Of a stretch of DNA of 64,000 nt, positions 36,430 to 47,348 are shown piece by piece; position 1 is the stretch's first letter, and the number at the start of each line of letters is the position of its first letter. The stretch spans positions 2,112,113 to 2,176,112 of the forward strand of contig NZ_QPHM01000001.1 in assembly GCF_003336245.1 (NCBI RefSeq), in the 5' to 3' direction. The position numbers and the translations under genes are program-made. Below the pieces are notes generated by a model. That model saw only the letters and a list, made by a program, of their open reading frames with translations, was not told the DNA's origin and made no database searches. The stretch comes from Haloplanus salinus (lineage in GTDB: Archaea > Halobacteriota > Halobacteria > Halobacteriales > Haloferacaceae).

Positions 36430-37497
36430 ATGCGAGCCGCAGTCCTCCGGGAACACGGCGAACCGCTGGAGATCACCGACGTCGAGCCGCCCGATCCTGC
36501 GCCGCACGGCGTCGTCGTCGATGTCGAGGCCTGTGGCGTCTGCCGAAGCGACTGGCACGCGTGGCAGGGACACGGCGAGTGGGTTGGCGAGACGGTCGCC
36601 GACGGGCAGATACTTGGCCACGAACCGGCGGGTCGTGTCGTCGCTGTCGGCGACCGGGTCGGACGCGTCGCCGAGGGTGACCGCGTCGCCGTCCCGTTCA
36701 ACCTCGGCGACGGCTCGTGTCCGCAGTGTCTGAGCGGCCACGGCAACGTCTGCGAGGACGGCCTCGCGCTCGGTTTCCAGCGGGAGGCACAGGGCGCGTT
36801 CGCCGAACAGGTACACGTCCCCGACGCGGACTACAACGCCATGCAGCTTCCCGACGGCGTCTCGGCGCGGGACATGGCAGCGCTCGGCTGTCGGTTCATG
36901 ACCGCCTTCCACGCGCTGACTGCGCGCGGCGACGTCGGCGCCGGGGACTGGGTCGCCGTCCACGGCTGTGGGGGAGTGGGCCTCTCGACGGTCCACATCG
37001 CCGATGCCCTGGGCGCGCGGGTCGTCGCGGTCGACATCCGCGACGCGGCGCTCGACTTGGCGACCGAGTTGGGCGCCGACGCCGTCGTGAACGCCGACGG
37101 GAAGGACGGACGGGCGGTGACGGGCGCGGTTCGGGGGACGACCGACGGCGGCGCGCACGTCTCCGTCGACGCCCTCGGGGTGGCCGAGACGTGTCGTAAC
37201 TCGGTGTTCTCGCTGCGGCGCCGGGGGACGCACGTCCAGGTCGGGCTGACGACGGACGAGGAGCGCGGCGAGGTGTCGCTCCCCGTCGAGCGGATGGCGA
37301 TGATGGAGGCCGATTTCAAGGGGGCACGCGGGATGCCGCCGACGCGATACGACGAACTGCTCCGGTTGCTGGAGTCGGGGGAGATCGACCCCGGCCGGCT
37401 CGTCCACCGCGAGGTGTCGTTGGCGGACGTACCGGAGCGCCTCGCGGCGATGACGGAGTACGAGACGACGGGCGTGGAAGTCGTCACCGAGTTTTAA
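36430..37497 (+). CDS. Zinc-dependent alcohol dehydrogenase (MDR family)
   Basis: The 355-residue enzyme has the catalytic zinc Cys in EACGVCRSDWHAW and the GHE motif in ILGHEPAGRV. The NAD(P) fold is VHGCGGVGLSTVHIADALG with a following Asp (VVAVDIRD) that favours NAD. In the structural-zinc lobe the usual four Cys become Asp-x2-Cys-x2-Cys-x7-Cys (DGSCPQCLSGHGNVC), so one ligand may be Asp, as in several haloarchaeal enzymes. The substrate is unknown. It converges on ctaA with interlocked stops (TTAA). Confidence 0.88.
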   Translation: MRAAVLREHGEPLEITDVEPPDPAPHGVVVDVEACGVCRSDWHAWQGHGEWVGETVADGQILGHEPAGRVVAVGDRVGRVAEGDRVAVPFNLGDGSCPQCLSGHGNVCEDGLALGFQREAQGAFAEQVHVPDADYNAMQLPDGVSARDMAALGCRFMTAFHALTARGDVGAGDWVAVHGCGGVGLSTVHIADALGARVVAVDIRDAALDLATELGADAVVNADGKDGRAVTGAVRGTTDGGAHVSVDALGVAETCRNSVFSLRRRGTHVQVGLTTDEERGEVSLPVERMAMMEADFKGARGMPPTRYDELLRLLESGEIDPGRLVHREVSLADVPERLAAMTEYETTGVEVVTEF

Positions 37498-38348
37498 TCG
37501 GAGCTCACCACGGTCCCGGCCCGTTCCTCCGGACGTGCCCGACGGACGAGGACGGTGGTAGCGGCGACGAGAGCGCCGGCAAGCAGGAAGACGCCCGCGT
37601 TGACGAGGCGGACGCTCGCGGTGTAGAACACGAGGTCACGGCCGAGCAGCATCCCGAGGAAAAGCAGCCCCAGCGCCGTTCCGGTCGCGAACCGGAGTCG
37701 CGGGACGGGCGATGCGGCGAGCCACCGGGTCACGGCGATGAGCGTGGCGACGGCGAGCAGCGAGGTGCCGTAAAAGAGGGCCTGCCCGGCCGGGCCGTAC
37801 GGCGTCGGCGTGAAGACGCGGCTGGCGAGCACGCTCGCGACGAGGGCGCCGAGAGCGACGGGGAGCGCCCGGCGGGCGCGGGGGAGCGGCGGACCGCCGC
37901 CGGACCGTGCGGACAGCGCCGTCCACACGAGCAGGGAGAAGATGGTGAGCGCGACGGCGAGGTGGGCACCCTGCGTCGGCGCGGAGTATCCGGTCGGGAG
38001 CATGCCGTTGAGCGTGACGGTCACGGCGCCGATGCTGATCTGAAGCGGCAGTAGGAGGGTCGCGAGCGTCGCGGTGAGGCGGGTCCCCGTCTCGGGGCGA
38101 CGCCACGACCAGATCGCGGTGCCGATGATGAACCAGCCGGTGATCATGGCGACGAGGCGATGGAACCATTCGATGAAGCTCGGAATCGTCTGGGGGAGGA
38201 GTCCGTTGTCACAGAGGGGCCACTGGGCCGAACAGGCCAGTCCCGACCCCGTCGCGGCGGTGTAGACGCCGAGCATGACGAGTGTGAGGGTCAGTCCCGT
38301 GGTGAACGCGGCGAAGCGGGGGAACGTAACCCGGTCGCGAAGGCGCAT
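37494..38348 (-). CDS. ctaA: Heme A synthase (CtaA/COX15 family)
   Basis: The 284-residue membrane enzyme converts haem O to haem A for terminal oxidases. Eight helices are likely. The first half retains conserved His in PSFIEWFHRLVAMITG (residue about 62) and TQGAHLAVALTIF (about 128). A Cys pair in GSGLACSAQWPLCDNG near residue 40 is the disulfide loop of many CtaA proteins. The second half is less conserved. The start has a run of basic residues (MRLRDRVTFPRFAAFTTG). Confidence 0.88.
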   Translation of the reverse strand: MRLRDRVTFPRFAAFTTGLTLTLVMLGVYTAATGSGLACSAQWPLCDNGLLPQTIPSFIEWFHRLVAMITGWFIIGTAIWSWRRPETGTRLTATLATLLLPLQISIGAVTVTLNGMLPTGYSAPTQGAHLAVALTIFSLLVWTALSARSGGGPPLPRARRALPVALGALVASVLASRVFTPTPYGPAGQALFYGTSLLAVATLIAVTRWLAASPVPRLRFATGTALGLLFLGMLLGRDLVFYTASVRLVNAGVFLLAGALVAATTVLVRRARPEERAGTVVSSD

Positions 38349-38524
38349 ACGCGCGTGTCGGTACCCCGTGTACTTAGACCTGTCCGACCGTCCCCACGAA
38401 CTGGGAGGGAGACCGGGTCAGCCCCGGACCCGACCCGCCGATGTCCGGGACGGCGACGCCACGGCCCGGACCCCGCCGACGAGTCGACGATCGACGAATC
38501 CACTCATCGACACGCCACGGATAG

Positions 38525-38533
38525 CTTTTTATC
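38525..38533 (+). promoter_or_regulatory. TATA element of the malic enzyme gene
   Basis: CTTTTTATC is centred 27 bases before the ATG at 38556, a strong match to a haloarchaeal promoter. Confidence 0.6.
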
Positions 38534-38555
38534 TACCCCACTTGTGGTCGCGGTT

Positions 38556-40814
<2,259 letters not shown>

Positions 40815-40854
40815 GTCGGTCGCTTCGGCGACCGGCGTGCACGGCCGGCGCGCC

Positions 40855-40863
40855 GTTTTTACG
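40855..40863 (+). promoter_or_regulatory. TATA element of the TauE/SafE gene
   Basis: GTTTTTACG is centred about 26 bases before the GTG at 40885 and supports that start over the GTG at 40837. Confidence 0.45.
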
Positions 40864-40884
40864 TCGGACCGCGAGCCGACGGTC

Positions 40885-41664
40885 GTGGCCCCCATCGCAC
40901 TCTCACCGTCGACGGTCGCCGTCGCGACGGCCGTCCTGTTCCTCGGCGGCGTGGTTGCTGGCGTCAACGGCTTCGGGTTCGCGGCCGTCGGGACGGCGGC
41001 GCTCGCGAGCGCGTTCGACCCCCGAACTGCGGTCGTCGTCATGTTACTGCCGCTACTGGCGGCGAACGCCTCGCTCGCGGCCGAACTCCGCGTCGGCGAC
41101 CTCCGGCCGTGCGCCCGGCGGTTCTGGCCGTACGTCCTCGCGGCCGTCGTCGGCGCCGTCGCCGGCATGACGCTTCTCGCCCGGATTCCGACCCGGCCGC
41201 TGACGGTCGGTCTCGGCGTCTTCACCCTCGGATACGTCGCCGCCTCGCAACGCCGTCTGCCCGTCCCCGGGCGGGCGTTCGTCCGGCAGCGATGTTTCGG
41301 GGAGTCGACGCGGGCGAAGGTCGGCCTCGGCGTCGTCTCGGGCGCCGTCTTCGGCGCGAGCAACGTCGGCGTGCAGGTGGTCGCGTATCTCCGGAGCCGC
41401 GACCTCGACCGCGGAACGTTCGTCGGGGTGCTGGCGTCGGTGTTCCTGGGTGTCACCGCCCTTCGGATCGGTGTGGCCGCGTGGCTCGGCTTCTACCGCG
41501 GCGACGTGGCGATCCTGTCGGTCGTCGGCGTCGTCCCGGGCCTCCTCGGCGTCGCTGCGGGAAAGCGGATCCGGGCCGCCATCCCCGACGCGGCCAAACG
41601 AGCCGCGGCGCTCACGCTGCTGACGGTCCTCGGCCTCAAACTGACGGTGACGGCCGGCGGTTAG
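40885..41664 (+). CDS. TauE/SafE family sulfite/sulfonate exporter-like permease
   Basis: The 259-residue protein has about eight helices. The first repeat begins with FLGGVVAGVNGFGFAAVGTAAL (in parts), the family signature, and the second repeat contains VSGAVFGASNVGVQVVAYL. The family moves sulfite, sulfonates or related organic anions. The specific substrate is unknown. The GTG at 40885 follows from the promoter. Its stop interlocks with the stop of the convergent RNase HI gene (TTAG). Confidence 0.85.
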   Translation: MAPIALSPSTVAVATAVLFLGGVVAGVNGFGFAAVGTAALASAFDPRTAVVVMLLPLLAANASLAAELRVGDLRPCARRFWPYVLAAVVGAVAGMTLLARIPTRPLTVGLGVFTLGYVAASQRRLPVPGRAFVRQRCFGESTRAKVGLGVVSGAVFGASNVGVQVVAYLRSRDLDRGTFVGVLASVFLGVTALRIGVAAWLGFYRGDVAILSVVGVVPGLLGVAAGKRIRAAIPDAAKRAAALTLLTVLGLKLTVTAGG

Positions 41665-42323
41665 TCGCTCGCGCGCCGCTCCGCCCGCGACGGCGGCGGG
41701 ATTTCGGTCGCCGTGTCCTCGGGGGCCGGCGCGTGGCTCCGGCCGCGGGGGCGCCCGTACTCCGCGTCCGGTAGCACGCACCGTTCCCCACCGCCGTTGA
41801 CGTGGACGTACTGCTCGGGCGCGTTCGCGAGTGGGTGCGCGGGGTTGACGCGGCCGTCGATGCGCGCCGCACGGAGTTTCTCGAAGTCGCCGATACGGGC
41901 ACGGATCCCGCGCCAGTGGTACTCGCTCCGGGACGGAACGTCGATCGGTCGCCCCGGCTCCCAGTCCGGATGTTCCCCGGCCAGAACGGCCTGATTGACG
42001 TTCGCCGCCAGGTCGTCGTGGTCGACGAGGACGCCGACCCGGACCCCCGGGGGCGTCCGCGCGGCGAGTACGTCGAGGCCGAGATGGAGCGCCCGATACT
42101 CGGCGACGTTGTTGTCCGGCGGGGTATCCGGAAGGGCGAGCCGAGCGACCCGCGTCCCGTCGCGTGCTTCGATGACTGCCCCGAGGCCCCCACCTTCGGC
42201 TCGGTAGGAGCCGTCGGTGGCGACGTAGAAGTGTCGATGGTGGGTGCGCGGCGGATGCGCGATGTGGGGCGTGGGCGAGTCGTCGAACAGGTCCCGAAGC
42301 GTCGAACGGCCGTGAACGGCCAT
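41661..42323 (-). CDS. rnhA: Ribonuclease HI
   Basis: The 220-residue protein has an N-terminal extension (about 30 residues, His/Pro-rich) and then an RNase H fold: YVATDGSYRAEGGGLGAVI (first Asp), NNVAEYRALHLGLDVL (Glu) and VGVLVDHDDLAANV (second Asp). It cleaves RNA in RNA-DNA hybrids, for example during primer removal. The C-terminal region is longer than the bacterial enzyme and is polar and basic. The promoter box lies 28 bases upstream of the ATG. Confidence 0.9.
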   Translation of the reverse strand: MAVHGRSTLRDLFDDSPTPHIAHPPRTHHRHFYVATDGSYRAEGGGLGAVIEARDGTRVARLALPDTPPDNNVAEYRALHLGLDVLAARTPPGVRVGVLVDHDDLAANVNQAVLAGEHPDWEPGRPIDVPSRSEYHWRGIRARIGDFEKLRAARIDGRVNPAHPLANAPEQYVHVNGGGERCVLPDAEYGRPRGRSHAPAPEDTATEIPPPSRAERRASD

Positions 42324-42346
42324 ACTCCGTCTTTGCGGTCGGATTA

Positions 42347-42356
42347 CTTAAATATA
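42347..42356 (-). promoter_or_regulatory. TATA element of rnhA
   Basis: On the minus strand TATATTTAAG is centred about 28 bases before the rnhA ATG. It is one of the clearest TATA boxes in the window. Confidence 0.65.
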
Positions 42357-42407
42357 CGGCGCGGCGGACCCGCAAAACCTACCCCTCACACCGTCCTCCC
42401 TCCCCGC

Positions 42408-42959
42408 ATGGCCCTGACCGCCCGTGACCTGATGCAGACGGACGTGGAGACGGTCGCCCCCGACGACGAGGTGAGCGAAGTGCTCGGCCGACTGGCCCGT
42501 GCCGACTTCAACGGCTACCCCGTGGTGGACAGCGAGGCGTCGGAGACGCCTCGTGCAGACGACGACGCCGTCGACGACACCGGCGCCGTCGTGGGTATCG
42601 TCACCCAACACGACCTCGTCCACCTGTTCCAGACCGGGGACCGAACCCTGTGGCTCCCCGTCGGCCTCCCGCCGTTCACCCAGACGCTCACCTACGCCAT
42701 CGACGTCTCGTGGGACGACCTCGACCTCGGCATCGACCTCGCGAAAAACGCAAGCCGCCCGATCAGCGAGGTCATGACTGCGGACGTCGTGACGGTCGCG
42801 CCCGACGCCGACCTCGATGCGATCCTGGATCTGCTCGCCGACGACGAACGCGACATCAACCGGCTGCCCGTCGTCGACGACGACACCCTCGTCGGCATCG
42901 TGGCCCGTCAGGACGTGTTGCGGGCGATCCGCGACGAGCGCCGCGAATCGAAACGTTGA
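42408..42959 (+). CDS. CBS domain pair protein
   Basis: The 183-residue protein has two CBS motifs: ARDLMQTDVETVAPDDEV then AVVGIVTQHDLVHLF, and ISEVMTADVVTVAPDADL then LVGIVARQDVLRAI. Such pairs usually bind adenine nucleotides and regulate an attached or partner protein. No effector domain is present. The EamA gene starts 26 bases after its stop and could be cotranscribed. It is divergent from rnhA. Confidence 0.87.
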   Translation: MALTARDLMQTDVETVAPDDEVSEVLGRLARADFNGYPVVDSEASETPRADDDAVDDTGAVVGIVTQHDLVHLFQTGDRTLWLPVGLPPFTQTLTYAIDVSWDDLDLGIDLAKNASRPISEVMTADVVTVAPDADLDAILDLLADDERDINRLPVVDDDTLVGIVARQDVLRAIRDERRESKR

Positions 42960-42984
42960 GTGCCGCGTCGGGTCGACTCACCCC

Positions 42985-43911
42985 GTGTCCCGCTACCGCA
43001 ACCTCGCCCTCTTTCTCGTCCTCGCGGCCATCTGGGGATCGGCGTTCATGGCGATCAAGGCCGGACTGGCGTACTTCCCGCCCGTCCTCTTTGCGGCCGT
43101 CCGGTACGACGTGGCCGGCGTTCTGATGCTCGCGTATGCCGCGTGGGCCGCCGACGACCCCCGGCCCCGAACACTGGGTCAGTGGACGCTCGTCGCCGTC
43201 GGCGCGACGCTCCTGATCGCCGGCTACCACGCTCTCCTCTTTCTCGGCGAGTCCGACCCGGCCGTCACCAGCGCCGCCGCCGCCGTCATCGTCAGCCTCA
43301 GCCCCGTCTTGACGACGGGGTTCGCCCGCGTGTTCCTCCCGGACGAGCGGTTGACCGTCGTCGGCGTCGGCGGCCTCTGTCTCGGCTTGCTCGGCGTCGT
43401 CGTCCTCGCACGCCCAGACCCCGGTGCGATCCTCGCGGGCGGCGTCGTCGCGAAACTGCTCGTCTTCGGCGCGGCGACGTCGTTCGCCCTCGGCTCCGTG
43501 TTGACCCGCTGGATCGACGCCACGCTTCCCATCGAGACGATGGAAGCGTGGTCGATGCTCGGGGGCGCGCTCCTGATGCACGCCATCTCGGTCGCGCTCG
43601 GCGAGTCGGTCGGGGACGTGACCGTCGCCGCCGAAGGGCTCCTCGCGCTCGCGTACCTCGCCCTCGTGGCCAGCGCGCTCGGCTTTCTCATCTACTTCGA
43701 TCTGCTGGAGCGGCTGGGGGCGGTCGAAATCAACCTCGTTTCCTACGTCGCCCCGGTGTTCGCGGCGCTCGCGGGGTGGGTGTTCCTGCGGGAGGACCTC
43801 TCCGTCGCCACGGTCGGTGGATTCGCCCTGATCTTCGTCGGCTTCCTGCTGGTCAAGCGACGGGCCATCCGAGCCGAACTCCCGCGGCTTCGGCGGTCGA
43901 TGGGCGATTAA
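42985..43911 (+). CDS. EamA/DMT family transporter
   Basis: The 308-residue protein has ten predicted helices in two EamA repeats (FLVLAAIWGSAFMAIKAGL near the N-terminus; LVFGAATSFALGSVLTRWID near 165). The PAVTSAAAAVIVSLSPVLTT segment is typical. Substrates of drug/metabolite transporters are commonly amino acids or other small metabolites; it is not identifiable here. The GTG at 42985 starts SRYRNLALFLV directly before helix one. It ends interlocked with the kinase gene (TTAA). Confidence 0.85.
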   Translation: MSRYRNLALFLVLAAIWGSAFMAIKAGLAYFPPVLFAAVRYDVAGVLMLAYAAWAADDPRPRTLGQWTLVAVGATLLIAGYHALLFLGESDPAVTSAAAAVIVSLSPVLTTGFARVFLPDERLTVVGVGGLCLGLLGVVVLARPDPGAILAGGVVAKLLVFGAATSFALGSVLTRWIDATLPIETMEAWSMLGGALLMHAISVALGESVGDVTVAAEGLLALAYLALVASALGFLIYFDLLERLGAVEINLVSYVAPVFAALAGWVFLREDLSVATVGGFALIFVGFLLVKRRAIRAELPRLRRSMGD

Positions 43912-44591
43912 AGCGACACGTCGCGCGTGGTGAAGGCGCCCTCGTCGGTCTCCGGCTCGTAGCCTTCGACCGCGGTAAGTACCATGCCGAGCACCGTCTC
44001 GGCGTCCCACCGGGCGGTGTTGATCGAGAGGTCGTAAAACGACTGGTCCTCCACGTCGATGCCGTAGTAGCTCTCGTACCGGCCGGCCTCGCTCACCTCG
44101 CGGACGCGGAGCAGGGGGCCGATCTCCCCCTCGTCGTCGAGGTGGCGGAGGCTGACGTCCTCGCGTTCGGCCGGACGCTCGATCTCGTAGCTCACCTCGT
44201 AGTCGCTGAGGCGTTCGACGCGGATCTCCTCGGGCGCGTCGAGCCAGATGCGCAGGTCGGCCCGGTTGCCCGCGAGCCACCCCGCGAGCCGCGATTCGAG
44301 GATGAACGCCTTGTTCGCCGCCCCCCACTGCTCGGCGATTCGGCGGAGTCGCTGGTCGAGCGCCCGGTCGATCGTATCGTCCTCTTCGGCTTTCGCGATG
44401 AGCTGTTGCAGCGAGAGGTCGCGCTCCTCGGCGAGGTCACGGAAGATGTCGCCCCCGATGACGTAGCCACAGTTCAGCGCCTCCGCCAGCCCCTCGGTGA
44501 GCGTCGTCGCCCCACAGCCCGGTGGTCCGGAGACGGTAATGAACAGGTTGCTGTCGATTTGCCGCTCCGTGGTGGCGCTGGGATTCGACAT
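43908..44591 (-). CDS. Cytidylate-kinase-like NMP kinase family protein, atypical P-loop
   Basis: The 227-residue protein has an NMP-kinase fold: P-loop region TVSGPPGCGATTLTEGLAEAL at about 19-39, then GYVIGGDIFRDLAEERDLS, the lid region (AEREDVSLRHLDDEGE) and YYGIDVEDQSFYDLSINT near 190. The Walker A Lys is replaced by Ala (GPPGCGATT instead of GPPGxGKTT), which usually abolishes or changes catalysis. Length and layout resemble archaeal Cmk. Because the pattern may be conserved in haloarchaea, activity cannot be judged from sequence alone. Confidence 0.75.
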   Translation of the reverse strand: MSNPSATTERQIDSNLFITVSGPPGCGATTLTEGLAEALNCGYVIGGDIFRDLAEERDLSLQQLIAKAEEDDTIDRALDQRLRRIAEQWGAANKAFILESRLAGWLAGNRADLRIWLDAPEEIRVERLSDYEVSYEIERPAEREDVSLRHLDDEGEIGPLLRVREVSEAGRYESYYGIDVEDQSFYDLSINTARWDAETVLGMVLTAVEGYEPETDEGAFTTRDVSL

Positions 44592-44857
44592 GAACGTTCG
44601 TCATCACCTACGCGGCAGCGGCATTAAGAGAACACCGGTTCGCGGTCGGTAGTAACGCCCTACCTCCGCCGACATGGATTCCGCTTATCCAGAGTGAATA
44701 AAAAAGTGAGCGAGTCGTATGAAAAGTTAACGCCGAATAGAGGCAGTGAATCGGCGAACTGCATCGGGCACACTCCGGATGAAAATCCCCGAAACGACGC
44801 CAACGCTCGGCGGGGTATATGGTTCCGACCGTCTATCGAAGGGATGAGGTGTCCCCG

Positions 44858-45118
44858 ATGTCGAACTCGTCCCCCGCCGCCCCGATCGACCGATTGCCCC
44901 GCTCACAGGAACTCGCAGACTCCCGACTCGTCCGCCTGAGTCTCGCCGTGGTCGTCGCTCCCCTCCGATTCCTGGCTTTCTGGACCGCGGTTGCCCTCCC
45001 GTTCCTCTATCTTCCCTTGCTCGCCGGCGGCCTCGAGGGCCAGCAGGCGACGGTGTTCGTCGGACTCCTCCTGATGAACGCCGTCGCCCTCCTCGTCGGC
45101 CACGAACACGGGCAGTGA
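44858..45118 (+). CDS. Small membrane protein, unknown function
   Basis: The 86-residue protein has a polar N-terminus (SNSSPAAPIDRLPRSQEL) and two hydrophobic helices (about 32-52 and 62-80) with C-terminal HEHGQ. No family is recognised. The ATG at 44858 was chosen over the upstream in-frame start 13 codons earlier, because a TATA-like GTATATGG (44815-44822) lies upstream. The preceding 266 bases (44592-44857) hold no gene I support; the AT-rich AATAAAAAAGTG near 44698 is the only notable element. Confidence 0.55.
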   Translation: MSNSSPAAPIDRLPRSQELADSRLVRLSLAVVVAPLRFLAFWTAVALPFLYLPLLAGGLEGQQATVFVGLLLMNAVALLVGHEHGQ

Positions 45119-45187
45119 CCCGACGGCCCCGCTTCCCGGCCGGCCGAAAGCTAATCAATTATGTGACTGCGGCACGAGTGATGTCGT

Positions 45188-45373
45188 ATGCTCGGCCTCA
45201 CACAGCGTAGCCTGATCGGAATCGTTCTGATGGTCGTGGGAACGGCGGCGTTCTATCCGACGCTCTTCCCCGGAGCAACGCGGACCGTCGATCTGATCGC
45301 CATCGTCGCGGCGGCGCTGCTGACGCTCGGCACCTACCTCGTCGGCACCGACATGGACGGGCGGCCGGTCTGA
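45188..45373 (+). CDS. Small membrane protein with two helices
   Basis: The 61-residue protein starts MLGLTQRSLIGIVLMVVGTAAFYP and has a second helix (about 35-52, VDLIAIVAAALLTLGTYLVG in parts). It resembles short haloarchaeal membrane proteins that I cannot name. The function is unknown. It converges on the ferredoxin gene across 35 bases. Confidence 0.55.
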   Translation: MLGLTQRSLIGIVLMVVGTAAFYPTLFPGATRTVDLIAIVAAALLTLGTYLVGTDMDGRPV

Positions 45374-45408
45374 ACGGCTCGCCTCCCGCGACCCGATTTC
45401 GGCCGACG

Positions 45409-45753
45409 CTACTCACGCTTCCGCCGTCCCCAGACGATTTTCTCCGCGAGGCGAATCTCCGCGTCCGCGTCCAGCCGAACCTGACACGAGAGGCGCGGAT
45501 ACCCCCACCGCTCGGCGAGGGTGTCGTGCCAGTGCTCGGCGTCCGGTCCCTCGTCGATCCGCACGCCACAGGTCCCACACAGCCCTCGCCCACCGCAGTT
45601 CAACCGTCCGGTGAGGCGGGTGTGCGGCGACAGCCCGGCCGCGACGAGGACGTCCCGGAGCGTCGCTCCCGCCGGGGCCGCCAGGAGGTGTCTCCGGTCC
45701 GCTCCGTCCGTGACCCGGACGTACACCACGTCGCAGTGCTCGCCGTTACGCAT
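45409..45753 (-). CDS. 2Fe-2S ferredoxin (plant type)
   Basis: The 114-residue protein has a ferredoxin fold. Cysteines in LNCGGRGLCGTCGVRI give the Cys-x5-Cys-x2-Cys spacing, with the fourth in PRLSCQVRL. The C-terminus is basic (WGRRKRE). Its start overlaps the end of the cryptochrome gene by 8 bases, so it belongs to the same operon and may pass electrons to or from it. That link is an inference. Confidence 0.85.
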   Translation of the reverse strand: MRNGEHCDVVYVRVTDGADRRHLLAAPAGATLRDVLVAAGLSPHTRLTGRLNCGGRGLCGTCGVRIDEGPDAEHWHDTLAERWGYPRLSCQVRLDADAEIRLAEKIVWGRRKRE

Positions 45754-47179
45754 CGTCCCCGTACTGCGTCTCGGGATCGATCATCGGCTCCGGATACTCC
45801 AGCCGCGCCCGTTCGTCGTCGGGAAGCGTCCACGGTTCGTGGGCCGTTTCGGCCGCCAGCCCGTCGAGTTCGGGGACCCACCGTCGCACGTACTCGGCGT
45901 CCGGATCGTATCGGTGGGCCTGCCACAACACGTCGAACGAGCGGTTCCGCGAGTCGTTGCCCACGCCCGCGATGTACGCCCAGTTGCCGTAGTTCGACGC
46001 CGGGTCGTAGTCGACCAGCCGCGTCTCGAAGTACGCCGCCCCCCGCCGCCAGTCGATCCGCAGGTCGTTCGCGAGGAAGGACGCGACGTTCTGCCGGGCA
46101 CGGTTCGACAGATACCCCGTTGCGTTCAGCTCTCGCATCCCCGCGTCGACGAAGGGGAGCCCCGTCTCGCCGCGAGTCCAGCGCTCGAACGCCTCCGGGT
46201 CGTCCTGCCACGCGACTTCGCGGCGACGGATGCCGCCCGGCGTGAACATCGTCGCGCCGTGCTTGGCGACCTGGAACTGGAAGAAGTCGCGCCAGACGAG
46301 TTCGAACCGGAGCCAGTACGTCGAGTCGTTCGCGACGCGTCGCTTCTCGTACTCGTCTATCGCGGCGCTCACCCGCCGCGGCGAGAGACAGCCTTCGTTC
46401 AGCCACGCCGAGAACTTCGAGGAGTAGTCGCGGCCGAGCAGCCCGTTTCGAGTCTGCTTGTACGCACGGAGCGAGTCGGTCTCCCAGAGATACTCGTCGA
46501 GGCGGTCGAGGGCCGCCGTTTCGCCGCCTTCGAAGGCGACCGCCGCCCGGTCGTCGACGGGGCTGGTATCGACGCCGAGGGCGGCGGCGTCGGGTATCTC
46601 GCCGGCGTCGACGGCGCTCGGTCGTGCGGGGAGTTCGGGCACCGCCGCTGGCGCCCGTATCGACGCCGACGATTCCACCGACTTCCGGAACGGCGTGTAG
46701 GTGTCGTCGATCCCCGACACGCCGTTCGGGAGGTCGTCCGGGTGGTACAGCGTGTGTCCCCAGCGGCGGTCGAGGGGCGCGTCGAGCGCCGCTTCGACCC
46801 GTTTCTCGGCCGTCCGCTCCTCCGGCGCCGGGCGCGCGTCGACGTGGACGACGTCGGCGCCGACGCGGTCCGCCAGGGCCGGGAGGACCGAGGCGGGATC
46901 GCCCGTCCGGACGACGAGGTCGCTGCCGCGGTCCCGTAGCCGGTCGCGCAGGTCGGCGACGGACTCGATCCGGAATCGCGTCCGGTGGCCGCCCGTCTTC
47001 TCGTACGCGAACGAGTTCGCGCCGCCGTACTCGACGGTTCCGTAGCGGGTCGGATCGAAGACGTACACCGGAAGGAGGCGGTCGGCGGCGGCCGCGGCGA
47101 CGAGCGCCGGGTTGTCGTGGAGGCGGCAGTCACGCCGGAGCCACCAGAGTGCGGTGTCGGAGTCGGCGTCGGAGGCCAT
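45746..47179 (-). CDS. DASH-type cryptochrome/photolyase
   Basis: The 477-residue flavoprotein has an N-terminal alpha/beta antenna domain (ALWWLRRDCRLHDNPAL) and a C-terminal FAD domain. YTPFRKSVE, FELVWRDFFQFQ near 300, and the block SNYGNWAYIAGVGNDSRNRSFD (in parts) near 415 are typical of the DASH group; RNRSFDVLWQAHRYDPDAEY separates it from class I CPD photolyases. DASH proteins repair mainly CPDs in single-stranded DNA. It is the first gene of an operon with the 2Fe-2S ferredoxin. Confidence 0.9.
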   Translation of the reverse strand: MASDADSDTALWWLRRDCRLHDNPALVAAAAADRLLPVYVFDPTRYGTVEYGGANSFAYEKTGGHRTRFRIESVADLRDRLRDRGSDLVVRTGDPASVLPALADRVGADVVHVDARPAPEERTAEKRVEAALDAPLDRRWGHTLYHPDDLPNGVSGIDDTYTPFRKSVESSASIRAPAAVPELPARPSAVDAGEIPDAAALGVDTSPVDDRAAVAFEGGETAALDRLDEYLWETDSLRAYKQTRNGLLGRDYSSKFSAWLNEGCLSPRRVSAAIDEYEKRRVANDSTYWLRFELVWRDFFQFQVAKHGATMFTPGGIRRREVAWQDDPEAFERWTRGETGLPFVDAGMRELNATGYLSNRARQNVASFLANDLRIDWRRGAAYFETRLVDYDPASNYGNWAYIAGVGNDSRNRSFDVLWQAHRYDPDAEYVRRWVPELDGLAAETAHEPWTLPDDERARLEYPEPMIDPETQYGDDA

Positions 47180-47348
47180 CGGACGGCGTAGTATCCGGAG
47201 TCACATGAAAGCGCGGCGGCGAGTGACGAAGCTACGCCGTTCCGCGCCGTAACCGTGTGTCCCCGCTCGACCGGCACGAGTCGCTGTGCCGACAGGTAGC
47301 GCCCGTGACGGGCGACTGGCGGGGCCGGGACCGGATCGACCGGCGGGC

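Noticed and set aside
44694-44939. An 81-codon frame with two Cys-x2-Cys-like Cys (RCPRCRTRP)
   Set aside because: It overlaps the start of the better-supported small membrane protein and becomes Arg/Pro-rich there.
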